A stretch of DNA of 64,000 bases from DASRWT01 sp963748485 (GTDB taxonomy: Bacteria > Methylomirabilota > Methylomirabilia > Rokubacteriales > CSP1-6). Of this stretch, positions 1 through 7,910 are shown piece after piece (position 1 is the stretch's first letter; the number at the start of each line of letters is the position of its first letter). Location: NCBI GenBank assembly GCA_963748485.1, contig CAVVJF010000011.1, forward strand, positions 124,001-188,000, in the 5' to 3' direction. The translations under genes were made by a program, and so were the position numbers. The notes under the pieces were generated by a model. It had not been told where the DNA came from. It worked only from the letters and a program-made list of their open reading frames with translations, and ran no database searches.

Positions 1-1
1 G

Positions 2-883
2 GCCCACGTCAAGGGCGTGTGGCGGGCGGTGCCCCAGTACCACGGCATGTTCGTGGCGACCTATCGCGAGGATCTCTTCAAGAAGGCGGGTCTCAAGGTG
101 CCCGATACCTGGGAGGATCTCCACGTCGTCGGCAAGGAGCTGAAGAAGATGGGGAACCCCGTGGGTATCCCCATCAGCCAGAACTACGACTCCATCTCCA
201 CCGCGAGCCCGATCTTGTGGTCGTTCGGCGGCATGGAGGTGGACAAGGACGGCAAGACGGTGCGGATCAACTCGCCGGCGACCGTCCAGACCATCGAGTG
301 GTACCAGAAGATGTATCGCGACTGCATGGAGCCCGAGGTGCTGTCGTGGTCGGACGCGAGCAACAACGAGTCCATCCAGCAGGGCAAGGCGGGCTGGATC
401 CACAACCCGGTGTCCGCCTACATCGTGGCGCGGAACCGCAAGCTCGTCTCCGCCGACGGGATCAACCATCACCGGAGCCTCGCTGGGCCCCACGGGCGCC
501 ACGAGACCGACGTGCCCCGGTCCATCGGGATCTGGAAGTTCTCGAAGAACGTCGACGCGGCGAAGGAGTGGATCCGCTACCTGATCGGCAAGCGGGAAGT
601 CTACGACGAGTACATCATGTCCGGGGATGCCTTCAACCTGCCGGTGTACACGAACCTGCAGGACCATCCCGTCCTCAAGACCGACCCCAAGTACGCCGCG
701 CTCAAGGGTGACGGCATTCAGTACCACACGTACGGCTGGCCGGCGCCGCCGTCGGACAAGGTGCAGCTCATCACGAACACGTATCTTCTCCCGAACATGA
801 TCGCCAAGGCGGTGACGGGTACCTCGACCAAGGACGCCATCGCCTGGGCGGAGACCGAAATGAAGAAGATCCTTGCCGGCTAA
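2..883 (+). CDS. ABC transporter substrate-binding protein, family 1 (5' part outside window)
   Basis: This is the extracellular binding protein of a carbohydrate-type ABC importer. The frame is already open at base 2, so the signal peptide and the first part of the mature protein lie upstream; about 293 residues are visible. The text resembles family 1 solute-binding proteins (UgpB/MalE-like), including YREDLFKKAGLKVPDTWEDL, the usual hinge region in which a candidate residue list is followed by 'P.TWeEl'. It ends 13 bp before two permease genes on the same strand, the usual binding protein-permease-permease order. The substrate cannot be told; the later Gfo/Idh-type oxidoreductase and second sugar-type importer suggest a sugar or polyol. 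Confidence 0.88.
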   Translation, partial: AHVKGVWRAVPQYHGMFVATYREDLFKKAGLKVPDTWEDLHVVGKELKKMGNPVGIPISQNYDSISTASPILWSFGGMEVDKDGKTVRINSPATVQTIEWYQKMYRDCMEPEVLSWSDASNNESIQQGKAGWIHNPVSAYIVARNRKLVSADGINHHRSLAGPHGRHETDVPRSIGIWKFSKNVDAAKEWIRYLIGKREVYDEYIMSGDAFNLPVYTNLQDHPVLKTDPKYAALKGDGIQYHTYGWPAPPSDKVQLITNTYLLPNMIAKAVTGTSTKDAIAWAETEMKKILAG

Positions 884-896
884 GGACATCGCGTAG

Positions 897-1838
897 ATGG
901 CCGTTCGCGCCGACGAGTTGACAGTACCGCGCGGCCGCCCCGGGGCGGTCGCGCGGCTACGCGTCTTGCTGGATCGCGAGTCGGTGCTGGGGCCGGTCTT
1001 CGTCATGCCGGCCCTGCTCTTGCTCCTGCTGCTCGTCGCCTATCCGTTCGTGATCGCGCTCTACTTCTCGCTGTCCAACGCCTTCATCGGGCGTCCCAGC
1101 CAGTTCATCGGCATCCGCAACTTCGTGAACCTCTGGGACTCGGACGTCTTCCGCCAGACCTTCCAGAACGCCTTCGTCTTCACCGGCATCGCGCTGGCGT
1201 TCAAGATCGTGCTCGGGATCTGCCTGGCGCTGCTCCTCAACGAGCAGCTCTGGTTCAAGCGCATGATTCGCGGCGCCGTGCTCCTGCCCTGGGTCATCCC
1301 GACCGCGCTCTCCACACTCGGGTGGTGGTGGATGTTCAACTCGCTCTACAGCGTGGTGAACTGGACGGGGATCGCGCTGGGGATCATGACGCCGCCCGGT
1401 CCGAACTGGCTGGGCCAGGCCTACTATGCAATGGCGGCTGTGATCACGGTCAACGTCTGGCGGGGGCTGCCGTTCTTCGCCATCACCATCCTGGCCGGGC
1501 TCGTGGCCATTCCCAAGGAGCTCTACGAGGCGGCGGAGGCCGATGGGGCCAACGCCAATGCCCGCTTCTGGTACATCACCCTCCCGCTGCTCAAGCCGGT
1601 GCTCGCGGTGGTCACGCTCTTCTCCACCATCTTCACCTTCAGCGACTTCAACATCGTCTACGTTCTGACCAAGGGCGGTCCCATCAACTCCACCCATCTC
1701 TTCGCCACGCTGTCGCGGCAGATCGGCATCGACACCGGGCGCCTCGGCGAGGGGGCGGCCATCTCGCTGTACCTCTTCCCGTTGCTCGCCTTCGTGGTGT
1801 GGGTGCAGCTCCGCTTCGTGCGGAAGCAGGTGTACTAG
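897..1838 (+). CDS. ABC transporter permease, MalF/UgpA type
   Basis: Inner-membrane permease of the carbohydrate importer, 313 residues. About six hydrophobic segments are visible, the first near residues 38-58. The EAA loop that docks on the ATPase is clear at about residues 212-232 (EAAEADGANANARFW, followed by LPLLKPV). ATG 897 follows the binding-protein stop by 13 bp. It pairs with the next permease as the two membrane subunits. No ATP-binding gene adjoins the set, so an ATPase encoded elsewhere must energise it (inference). Confidence 0.92.
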   Translation: MAVRADELTVPRGRPGAVARLRVLLDRESVLGPVFVMPALLLLLLLVAYPFVIALYFSLSNAFIGRPSQFIGIRNFVNLWDSDVFRQTFQNAFVFTGIALAFKIVLGICLALLLNEQLWFKRMIRGAVLLPWVIPTALSTLGWWWMFNSLYSVVNWTGIALGIMTPPGPNWLGQAYYAMAAVITVNVWRGLPFFAITILAGLVAIPKELYEAAEADGANANARFWYITLPLLKPVLAVVTLFSTIFTFSDFNIVYVLTKGGPINSTHLFATLSRQIGIDTGRLGEGAAISLYLFPLLAFVVWVQLRFVRKQVY

Positions 1839-1840
1839 CC

Positions 1841-2686
1841 ATGACGGTTGCGCGCCGGCCGCTGCTGACGAAGACGGTGCAGCATCTCCTGCTGGTACCG
1901 TTCCTCGTGTTCGCGCTCTTCCCCTTCTATCACATGGCGCTGACGTCGCTGAAGCAGGACAAGGAGCTCTACGACCGTCATGCGCTGCCACTCGTCATCA
2001 AGCAGGGGCCGACGCTCGAGCACTACACCAAGCTGATCTGGGAGACGGAGTTCCTCACCTGGACCAAGAACAGCCTGCTGGTGACGGCGCTGTCGACCGC
2101 CATCTCGATCTTCATCGGCACCATCGCCGCCTATGCCATCGCGCGCCTCAAGTTCTTCGGGGTGGCCGCCTTCGGCACGGGGATCTTCGTGACCTATCTG
2201 GTGCCCACCTCGCTCCTCTTCCTGCCGTTGGCCCAGGTCGTCAACTGGGTCGGCTTGGGTGACTCGAAGTGGGCGCTGGTCCTCACGTACCCGACCTTCC
2301 TGGTCCCGTTCTGCACCTGGCTCCTCATCGGCTACTTCCGCACCGTGCCGAAGGAGATCGAGGAATGCGCGATGGTGGATGGCGCCACCCGCATCCAGGC
2401 GCTCTGGAGCATCGTGCTCCCCATCGCCATCCCCGGCCTCATCTGCGCCGCCCTGTTCGCGTTCACGCTGTCCTGGAACGAATTCATCTATGCGCTCACG
2501 TTCACCTCCTCTTCCGAGCAGATCACCGCGAGCGTGGGCGTGACCAGCGAGCTGATCCGCGGCGACATCTACTTCTGGGGCTCGCTCATGGCCGGCGCGA
2601 TCCTGGGCTCGGTGCCCATCGTCATCCTCTACGTCTTCTTCCTCGACTACTACGTCTCCGGCCTGACCCAGGGCGCCATCAAGTAG
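1841..2686 (+). CDS. ABC transporter permease, MalG/UgpE type
   Basis: Second permease of the importer, 281 residues from ATG 1841, two bases after the preceding stop. The short N-terminal cytoplasmic stretch and first membrane helix (LLVPFLVFALFPFYHMALTS) are typical of MalG-like subunits. The EAA loop is near residue 172 (EECAMVDGATRIQALW). A longer in-frame opening exists upstream, but it lies inside the previous permease and reads as an out-of-frame shadow, so ATG 1841 is chosen. The protein ends with the family-typical SGLTQGAIK. Confidence 0.92.
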   Translation: MTVARRPLLTKTVQHLLLVPFLVFALFPFYHMALTSLKQDKELYDRHALPLVIKQGPTLEHYTKLIWETEFLTWTKNSLLVTALSTAISIFIGTIAAYAIARLKFFGVAAFGTGIFVTYLVPTSLLFLPLAQVVNWVGLGDSKWALVLTYPTFLVPFCTWLLIGYFRTVPKEIEECAMVDGATRIQALWSIVLPIAIPGLICAALFAFTLSWNEFIYALTFTSSSEQITASVGVTSELIRGDIYFWGSLMAGAILGSVPIVILYVFFLDYYVSGLTQGAIK

Positions 2687-2726
2687 GCGGGGCAACCGCG
2701 GCGCGCCGCGGCGCATCTCAAGAGCG

Positions 2727-3326
2727 ATGGCCGAGCCTCCTCCGACGGCGACGCCCTATCCCCGAGAGCTGGAGCGCCCAGTTCGGCTCGCGAACGACGC
2801 GGTCGTGCGTCTGCGCCCCATCCGCCCCGACGATGCCCCGCGCCTCATCGCCCTCTACGGACGGCTGAGCCAGCACTCCGCCTATCAGCGCTTCTTCACC
2901 GTGATGAAGCGTCTGCCCCCGGACTGGGCGGAGGTCTTCGCCACGGTGGACTTCCGGCACCGTCTCGCCATCGTTGCCGAGCGGGACACCGCCGCCGGGC
3001 CCGAGATCATCGGGGTGGGCCGCTACGAGCCCACCGACGGCGATGACACCGTCGAGGTTGCGTTCGTGGTGGAGGACGGCTGGCAGGGGCTCGGGCTCGG
3101 TCCAGTCTTGCTTGACGCCGTCATGCGGGCCGGGGAGGCCCGAGGCATCCGCGGCTTCCGCGCCTACGTGCTCGCCGACAACCATCGCATGCTCCGGCTA
3201 CTCGCCCGCCACACCGACCTCATCGAGCGCCGGCTCGAGGATGGCGTGGTGTCGCTGCTCTTCCGCACCCGCGGAGGACCAACGCCCGCCCCGCTGACTC
3301 AAGCGCCGGGGCACGAGTCCGCTTGA
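2727..3326 (+). CDS. GNAT-family N-acetyltransferase
   Basis: 199-residue cytoplasmic acetyltransferase with one GNAT domain. The acetyl-CoA binding signature is seen as WQGLGLGPVL near residues 118-128, preceded by the beta-strand VEVAFVV. The N-terminal text (VRLRPIRPDDAPRLIALY, then SQHSAYQRFF) resembles the GNAT domain of Pat-type protein acetyltransferases and of ADP-forming acyl-CoA synthetases, but no such partner domain is fused. The acceptor substrate is unknown. It lies 40 bp after the permease on the same strand and meets the next gene tail to tail, one base apart. Confidence 0.85.
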   Translation: MAEPPPTATPYPRELERPVRLANDAVVRLRPIRPDDAPRLIALYGRLSQHSAYQRFFTVMKRLPPDWAEVFATVDFRHRLAIVAERDTAAGPEIIGVGRYEPTDGDDTVEVAFVVEDGWQGLGLGPVLLDAVMRAGEARGIRGFRAYVLADNHRMLRLLARHTDLIERRLEDGVVSLLFRTRGGPTPAPLTQAPGHESA

Positions 3327-3327
3327 T

Positions 3328-4353
3328 TCAGAAGGTGAGGGGGATCTCCCGCCCCTCGCGCAGGGAGCGCTCCGCCTCGACACACACGATCACGCGCTTG
3401 CGCGCCTCTTCGCCCGACACCAGCGGGCGCCGCTCGCGGAACGCCACGACGGCTCGCGCGAGCTGTGTCTCCAGCTCAAACAGCTCGCCGGACGGGGCCA
3501 GGGTGGCGGTCTCGGCCTCACCCGCGCCGCGCCGCTTCACCTTCAACTCGTACGCGGGCTGGCGCGTGCGGTCCATCGTGCCCGACCAGCAGGCACGGAT
3601 GGAGCCCTCGCGTCCGACGACCTCGGTCACGTGGTGGTACTCGAAGGCGGCCAACGTCTCGGTGACGACGGCGTAGGCACCGCCGCGGAAGCGCAGGAGA
3701 GCGGTGAAGTTATCCTCCATGCCTTCCTCCGGGCGCCCGCCGTTGCCGAGGGCCAGCACCGACACGGGGTCACCGTGGCGCTCGAGGTACCACATCACGG
3801 AATCGAAGGCATGGACGGGCTCCTCGAGGACCCAGGAGCCCACGCGCGATCGGTCGTGACGCCAGCCCTCGGCGCCGGGACGGTAGGGGAAGCGGAAGAG
3901 GGTGTGGAGCGCGTAGACGGGCTCGCCGATGTCGCCCGCGTCAATCAACGCCTTCACACGGCCCCACTGCGTCGAGAGTCTCAGCTCGTGGCCAATCGTG
4001 AGGACCCGCCCGGTGCGGCGGGCCGCCACGAGGAGCCGATCGCACTGCTCCGGGGTGACGGCCATCGGCTTCTCGAGGAGGACGTCCTTGCCATGATCGA
4101 GGGCGGCGACGCCGATCTCCTCGTGCAGGTGGTTGGGGACCACAACGTCTGCCACGTCCACGTCAGCGCGCGCCAGGAGCCCACGATAGTCGATGTGCAC
4201 CGGCACGTCAGGGAAGTCGCGCCGCGCGGCGGCCGCCGTCTCCTCGCTCCGGCAGGCGATGGCGGCGAGGACTGCACCGGGAGCCTTCCGGATGGCGGCC
4301 GCGTGGTGACGGCCCCACCGCCCGTAGCCGATCAAACCGAAGCGCAGGCTCAT
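3328..4353 (-). CDS. Gfo/Idh/MocA family oxidoreductase
   Basis: 341-residue NAD(P)-dependent oxidoreductase, probably acting on a sugar, inositol or sugar acid. The N-terminal Rossmann motif is GLIGYGRWGRHHAAAI (residues 6-21). The family motif EKPMAVTPEQC, with the catalytic-site lysine, is near residue 95, and the C-terminal alpha/beta domain follows. Its ATG overlaps the stop of the permease at 4350 (ATGA), so it is the last gene of the leftward importer operon. This supports a sugar-type substrate for that importer (inference). Confidence 0.9.
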   Translation of the reverse strand: MSLRFGLIGYGRWGRHHAAAIRKAPGAVLAAIACRSEETAAAARRDFPDVPVHIDYRGLLARADVDVADVVVPNHLHEEIGVAALDHGKDVLLEKPMAVTPEQCDRLLVAARRTGRVLTIGHELRLSTQWGRVKALIDAGDIGEPVYALHTLFRFPYRPGAEGWRHDRSRVGSWVLEEPVHAFDSVMWYLERHGDPVSVLALGNGGRPEEGMEDNFTALLRFRGGAYAVVTETLAAFEYHHVTEVVGREGSIRACWSGTMDRTRQPAYELKVKRRGAGEAETATLAPSGELFELETQLARAVVAFRERRPLVSGEEARKRVIVCVEAERSLREGREIPLTF

Positions 4354-5240
4354 CCCTTGACCGCGCCCGAAACCAGCCCGCGCACGACGTACTTCTGCAG
4401 GAGCAGGACCAACGCGAGCGTGGGCAGGAGGCCGAGGAGGCAGATCGCCATCATCAGGGTAAAGAAGACGAAGTAGTCCGAGACGAGTCCGGCCAGGATC
4501 ACCGGCACCGTCATCGCCTCGGGCCGGCTGACGACGATGAGTGGGATCAGCAGCTCGTGCCAGGAGATGATGAACAGGATGACCGCACAGGCCGCGAGGC
4601 CGGGTGTCGAGAGCGGCAAGATCATCCGGATGAACGCCGAGAAGCGCGTGCAGCCGTCGATCCGGGCGGCGTCCTCAAGCTCCCCGGGGAAGGACGCGAA
4701 ATACGGCACGAGGATCATGATCGCGTACGGGATCAGGAAGGCGACCTCGGCGAGGATCACGCCGGTGAGCGAGTTCAGGAGCCCATAAGTCCGGAAGAGG
4801 ACGTAGAGGGGAATCATGAGGACGATCAGCGGCACCATCCGACTCACGGCGCTCATCTGGAGCAGCGTCCGCGTCCAGCGCACCCTGAGGCGGGCGATCG
4901 TGTAGGCGGACAGGCTGGCCAGGGCAAGCGCGATCAGCGTGACCGCGACGCCGACGATGAGGCTGTTGAGGAACGCCGTCGGGAAGCGCTCGACCGACTT
5001 CGGCAGGTAGGACACCTGCTCGAAGATCGGCCCGCGCTGCGCGCCGGCGGACAGGATGAGCCGGAAGTTGGCGGCGGTGTACTCGCGTGGCAGGAGCGCC
5101 CGCGTGTCTCCCTGGAGGGTCTTTTCCGACTGAACGCTCGACAGGACGAGGGGGGCCAGCGGCGCGACCAGGAACGTGATCGCCATGACGTTCGCGATCC
5201 AGAGGGCCCCCCGCCGCGGCCACGGCAGACGTCGGCTCAC
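4350..5240 (-). CDS. ABC transporter permease, MalG type
   Basis: 296-residue inner-membrane permease of a second carbohydrate-type importer. The open frame extends much further upstream, but that part is an out-of-frame shadow of the preceding permease. GTG 5240, which overlaps the upstream TGA (GTGA), gives a normal N-terminus with a first helix at about residues 15-32. The EAA loop is seen as DAARIDGCTRFSAFIRM, followed by LPLSTPGL. Translation is coupled at both ends: GTGA with the upstream permease and ATGA with the oxidoreductase. Confidence 0.9.
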   Translation of the reverse strand: MSRRLPWPRRGALWIANVMAITFLVAPLAPLVLSSVQSEKTLQGDTRALLPREYTAANFRLILSAGAQRGPIFEQVSYLPKSVERFPTAFLNSLIVGVAVTLIALALASLSAYTIARLRVRWTRTLLQMSAVSRMVPLIVLMIPLYVLFRTYGLLNSLTGVILAEVAFLIPYAIMILVPYFASFPGELEDAARIDGCTRFSAFIRMILPLSTPGLAACAVILFIISWHELLIPLIVVSRPEAMTVPVILAGLVSDYFVFFTLMMAICLLGLLPTLALVLLLQKYVVRGLVSGAVKG

Positions 5241-6154
5241 CACTCCACCCGCCGGTAGACGAAGCGCACGTAGAGGAGGGCGAAGGCGCCGATGATCAGC
5301 GTGAGCCCCCACGCGGAGGCGGCGCCGAGGCCGATGTTGAACGGCGGCTGGAACGACATCTTGTAGGTATACCAAGCCGCCACCCACGTGTCGTTGCCGG
5401 GACCGCCCTGGGTGATGGCGAGGATCTCGTCGAACACCATGAAGGCGAACGTGGTGCGGAGGATCAGCGTCACCGCGATGATCGGACGTAGCATGGGCAG
5501 GGTGAGGCTCCAGAACGCCGACCATCCCGACGCGCCGTCCACCTCCGCCGCCTCGAATAGCTCGCGCGGGATCCCTTGGAGCGCCGCGTGGTAGAGGAGG
5601 ATGTTGAACGGCGTGGTGCGCCACACATAGGCGGCGATCACCGCCGCCATCGCGAAGCGAGGGTCGCCCAGCCAATTCACGTAGCCGTCGATGAGGCCGA
5701 GCGCCGACAGCGTGCGGTTGAGATAGCCGTACTGGGCGTTGAGGATGAACGACCAGAGGAGCCCATTCACGATCGGCGGGACCGCCCACGGGACGAGGAT
5801 CAGGACCCGGGTCACCCGCGAGAGCCAGACGCGCTCCTCGTTCGCGATGAGCGCGATGACGAGCCCGATCACCACCTCGAGGGCGACGGAGGCGGCGACG
5901 AAGACGAGCGTGTGCCGGAGCGACAGCCAGAAGAGATCGTCGTGGACGAGGCGCGCGAAGTTCGCCGGGCCGACGAATGGGAACTCCCCCGTGCGGAGCT
6001 GTCGCAGGCTCACCTCGTGGAGGGAGAGGTAGCCCGCGTAAATGATCGGGTAGGCGAGGACCAGCGCCAAGCAGATGACCGCCGGCGCGTTCATCAGCAC
6101 CGAGAGTCGCCCCGCTGGCAGCTCGCCGCGTCCGAGCGCGGTTGCCGGGGTCAC
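5237..6154 (-). CDS. ABC transporter permease, MalF type
   Basis: 305-residue permease, first membrane subunit of the leftward importer. The start is GTG (MTPATALGRGELPAG when read as Met). The first membrane helix is at about residues 25-45 and the EAA loop is EAAEVDGASGWSAFW, followed by LPMLRPI. It sits 34 bp after the binding protein and overlaps the next permease by 4 bp. No ATPase gene is in this operon either. Confidence 0.9.
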   Translation of the reverse strand: MTPATALGRGELPAGRLSVLMNAPAVICLALVLAYPIIYAGYLSLHEVSLRQLRTGEFPFVGPANFARLVHDDLFWLSLRHTLVFVAASVALEVVIGLVIALIANEERVWLSRVTRVLILVPWAVPPIVNGLLWSFILNAQYGYLNRTLSALGLIDGYVNWLGDPRFAMAAVIAAYVWRTTPFNILLYHAALQGIPRELFEAAEVDGASGWSAFWSLTLPMLRPIIAVTLILRTTFAFMVFDEILAITQGGPGNDTWVAAWYTYKMSFQPPFNIGLGAASAWGLTLIIGAFALLYVRFVYRRVEW

Positions 6155-6188
6155 CGCGCGCTCCGGGTCCGCTCGGTCCGGCCGGGAG

Positions 6189-7535
6189 TCAGGCGCTCTT
6201 GGCCTTGGCGACGGTGGCGACCATGTTGTCGCACGCCTGATCGGGGGTGATCTTCCCCTGCAGGCAAGCGGTCAGCTCCACGTTCATGGCGTCGCTCCAG
6301 CGCGGGTACCACTTCTGGGAGACGGCGGGCACCACGTCGGAGAAGTTCGACGCCCGCTTCCAGATGTCGAGGATCGTCGGCACGTCGCCCCACTTCGCCC
6401 AGCCCTGCTTGAGGAGATCGCTCTCCATGACCGTCTGGTAGCCGCTCCCGAGCATGGCATCGGTCGCCAGGCGATTGGCCTGCGTGTACTGCCCGTCCTT
6501 GGTGCGGCCGCCCAGGTATTGGAGGAGCTTCCAGGCCCATTCCTTGTTCTTCGTCGCGCTGGTGAGGATGTAGAGCATCGTGTACCCGATGGTCTTGCCC
6601 TCCCCCGGATGCCCGACGACGCGGCCCTTGCCGGCGATCGGCGAGTTGGCGGGGTCGTTCACGAGGCTCACGTAGTAGTGGTGGAGCGTGCCGAGGTAGA
6701 TGTGCTGGCCGGCGTTGAACGCCTTCACCGCCGGGATGAAGCGGACGTTGAGCGAGTTCGGATCCGCCAGCTCCTCCTTGAACGTGTTCTGCCACCACTT
6801 GAGCGTCTCCCGCGCGACGGACCCGGCCCCCAGCTGGGGGGCCAGCTGCTTGTCGAAGATCACGCCGCCGCGGTTGTGCGTCATGCTGAACCAGGTCGCG
6901 GGGAGCTGCTCGAAGCCCGCCCCCGCCACCCAGAGGATTGGATACTTGCAGACCCCATCCTTCTTGGCCTTGCGGCATTGCTCGAGCAGCTCGGGGTAGC
7001 TCTTGAACGGCTTGCCCTTGAACCCGGCCTTGCCGAGCAGCTCGTCGTTGTAGATGAAGACCCACACCGTGGAGAAGTACGGGAGCCCCCACGTCTTCCC
7101 GTCGCGCTGGGCGATGGCCTTGGTGAACGGCGTGAAGTCTTTGACGTACTGATCCACCCCGGGCAGCCCGTCGATGGGCACGGCGATGCCTTGGTCAATG
7201 TAGCTCGCGAGGTACTGCATCGGCGACTGCGAGACATCGACGGTGTCGCCCGCCGCGTACATGGCGGTGAGCTTCGCCACCTGCGGCTCGACGTTGGGCT
7301 CGATGATCTGGGTAACCTTGACCGACCAGTCCTGTTCGAACTGCTTGGCGATCTGCTCGTAGATCTTGCCGTACTGCCAGACGACGAAGGTGACGTTCGA
7401 CGGGCTGCCCGTCGGACGCGCCGCCCATGGCGCGGCCTGCGCACCGAGTGGGCTCGGGATCATCGACAACCCCGCGGCGGCGGCGGAGGTGCGAAGGAAC
7501 TGCCGGCGATCGAAGTTGGCGGGCGGTCTGGCCAT
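6189..7535 (-). CDS. Tat-exported ABC transporter substrate-binding protein, family 1
   Basis: 448-residue periplasmic or lipid-independent binding protein. The N-terminus carries a twin-arginine signal: DRRQFLRTSAAAAGLSMIPS with the RR at residues 10-11, then an alanine-rich hydrophobic stretch ending near AQAA. Use of the Tat route implies export of a folded protein. The mature part has the family 1 fold text (WGLPYFSTVWVFIYNDELL). It is the first gene of the leftward operon SBP-permease-permease-oxidoreductase and lies divergent from the fumarate reductase operon across a 375-bp gap. Confidence 0.9.
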   Translation of the reverse strand: MARPPANFDRRQFLRTSAAAAGLSMIPSPLGAQAAPWAARPTGSPSNVTFVVWQYGKIYEQIAKQFEQDWSVKVTQIIEPNVEPQVAKLTAMYAAGDTVDVSQSPMQYLASYIDQGIAVPIDGLPGVDQYVKDFTPFTKAIAQRDGKTWGLPYFSTVWVFIYNDELLGKAGFKGKPFKSYPELLEQCRKAKKDGVCKYPILWVAGAGFEQLPATWFSMTHNRGGVIFDKQLAPQLGAGSVARETLKWWQNTFKEELADPNSLNVRFIPAVKAFNAGQHIYLGTLHHYYVSLVNDPANSPIAGKGRVVGHPGEGKTIGYTMLYILTSATKNKEWAWKLLQYLGGRTKDGQYTQANRLATDAMLGSGYQTVMESDLLKQGWAKWGDVPTILDIWKRASNFSDVVPAVSQKWYPRWSDAMNVELTACLQGKITPDQACDNMVATVAKAKSA

Positions 7536-7910
7536 GGCTTCCTCCCGGCGAGGTTGGCTCCCGAGCGACGTCTGGCGGTTGCGATGCTCGTGCGCTACCG
7601 CGTGAGCGCGCCTTCAGGCGGCGCGCGCAGGATAGTCGAACCGGGGCGCCTCCCGCAATACCCATGGGCGAGGACGTGGACGGGCGGGGCGTCCGACTGA
7701 TGAGCACGCCGCGAGCCGAACGCCGAGAAGGGCATTGACAGCGCCCTTGGGCCCGCACATACTGCCTGCGTTTTTCTCGAAATGGCCCGTCTGGTCCCGC
7801 GGGGGAACAATGTCCCTAGCTCGGGCGCTCGGACAACCTTTCGTCGTTCGCATCGACCATCCCGGTGGCCGGCGTGCCCGTCTGCCTCTTCACGCCCGAC
7901 CGCGACCGTG
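7536..7910. other. divergent intergenic region, 375 bp
   Basis: This gap separates the leftward sugar importer operon from frdABCD. On the plus strand it holds a good sigma70-type promoter (7735-7763, listed separately), leaving a leader of about 140 bases before frdA. Several open frames cross the gap, but none has a plausible start signal or recognisable content. I could not pick out a clear operator or riboswitch. Confidence 0.6.
7735..7763 (+). promoter_or_regulatory. sigma70-type promoter for frdABCD
   Basis: A perfect -35 box TTGACA (7735-7740) is followed by a 17-base spacer and CATACT (7758-7763), 4 of 6 matches to the -10 consensus. It points at frdA, whose ATG is at 7911. In DNA this GC-rich such a match stands out. 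An FNR- or ArcA-like site was looked for and not clearly found. Confidence 0.6.

Noticed and set aside
957..2716. Long antisense frames over the permease genes (and similar ones throughout)
   Set aside because: They are shadows common in 70% GC DNA, rich in Arg/Ala/Pro/Gly with no family text or start signals.
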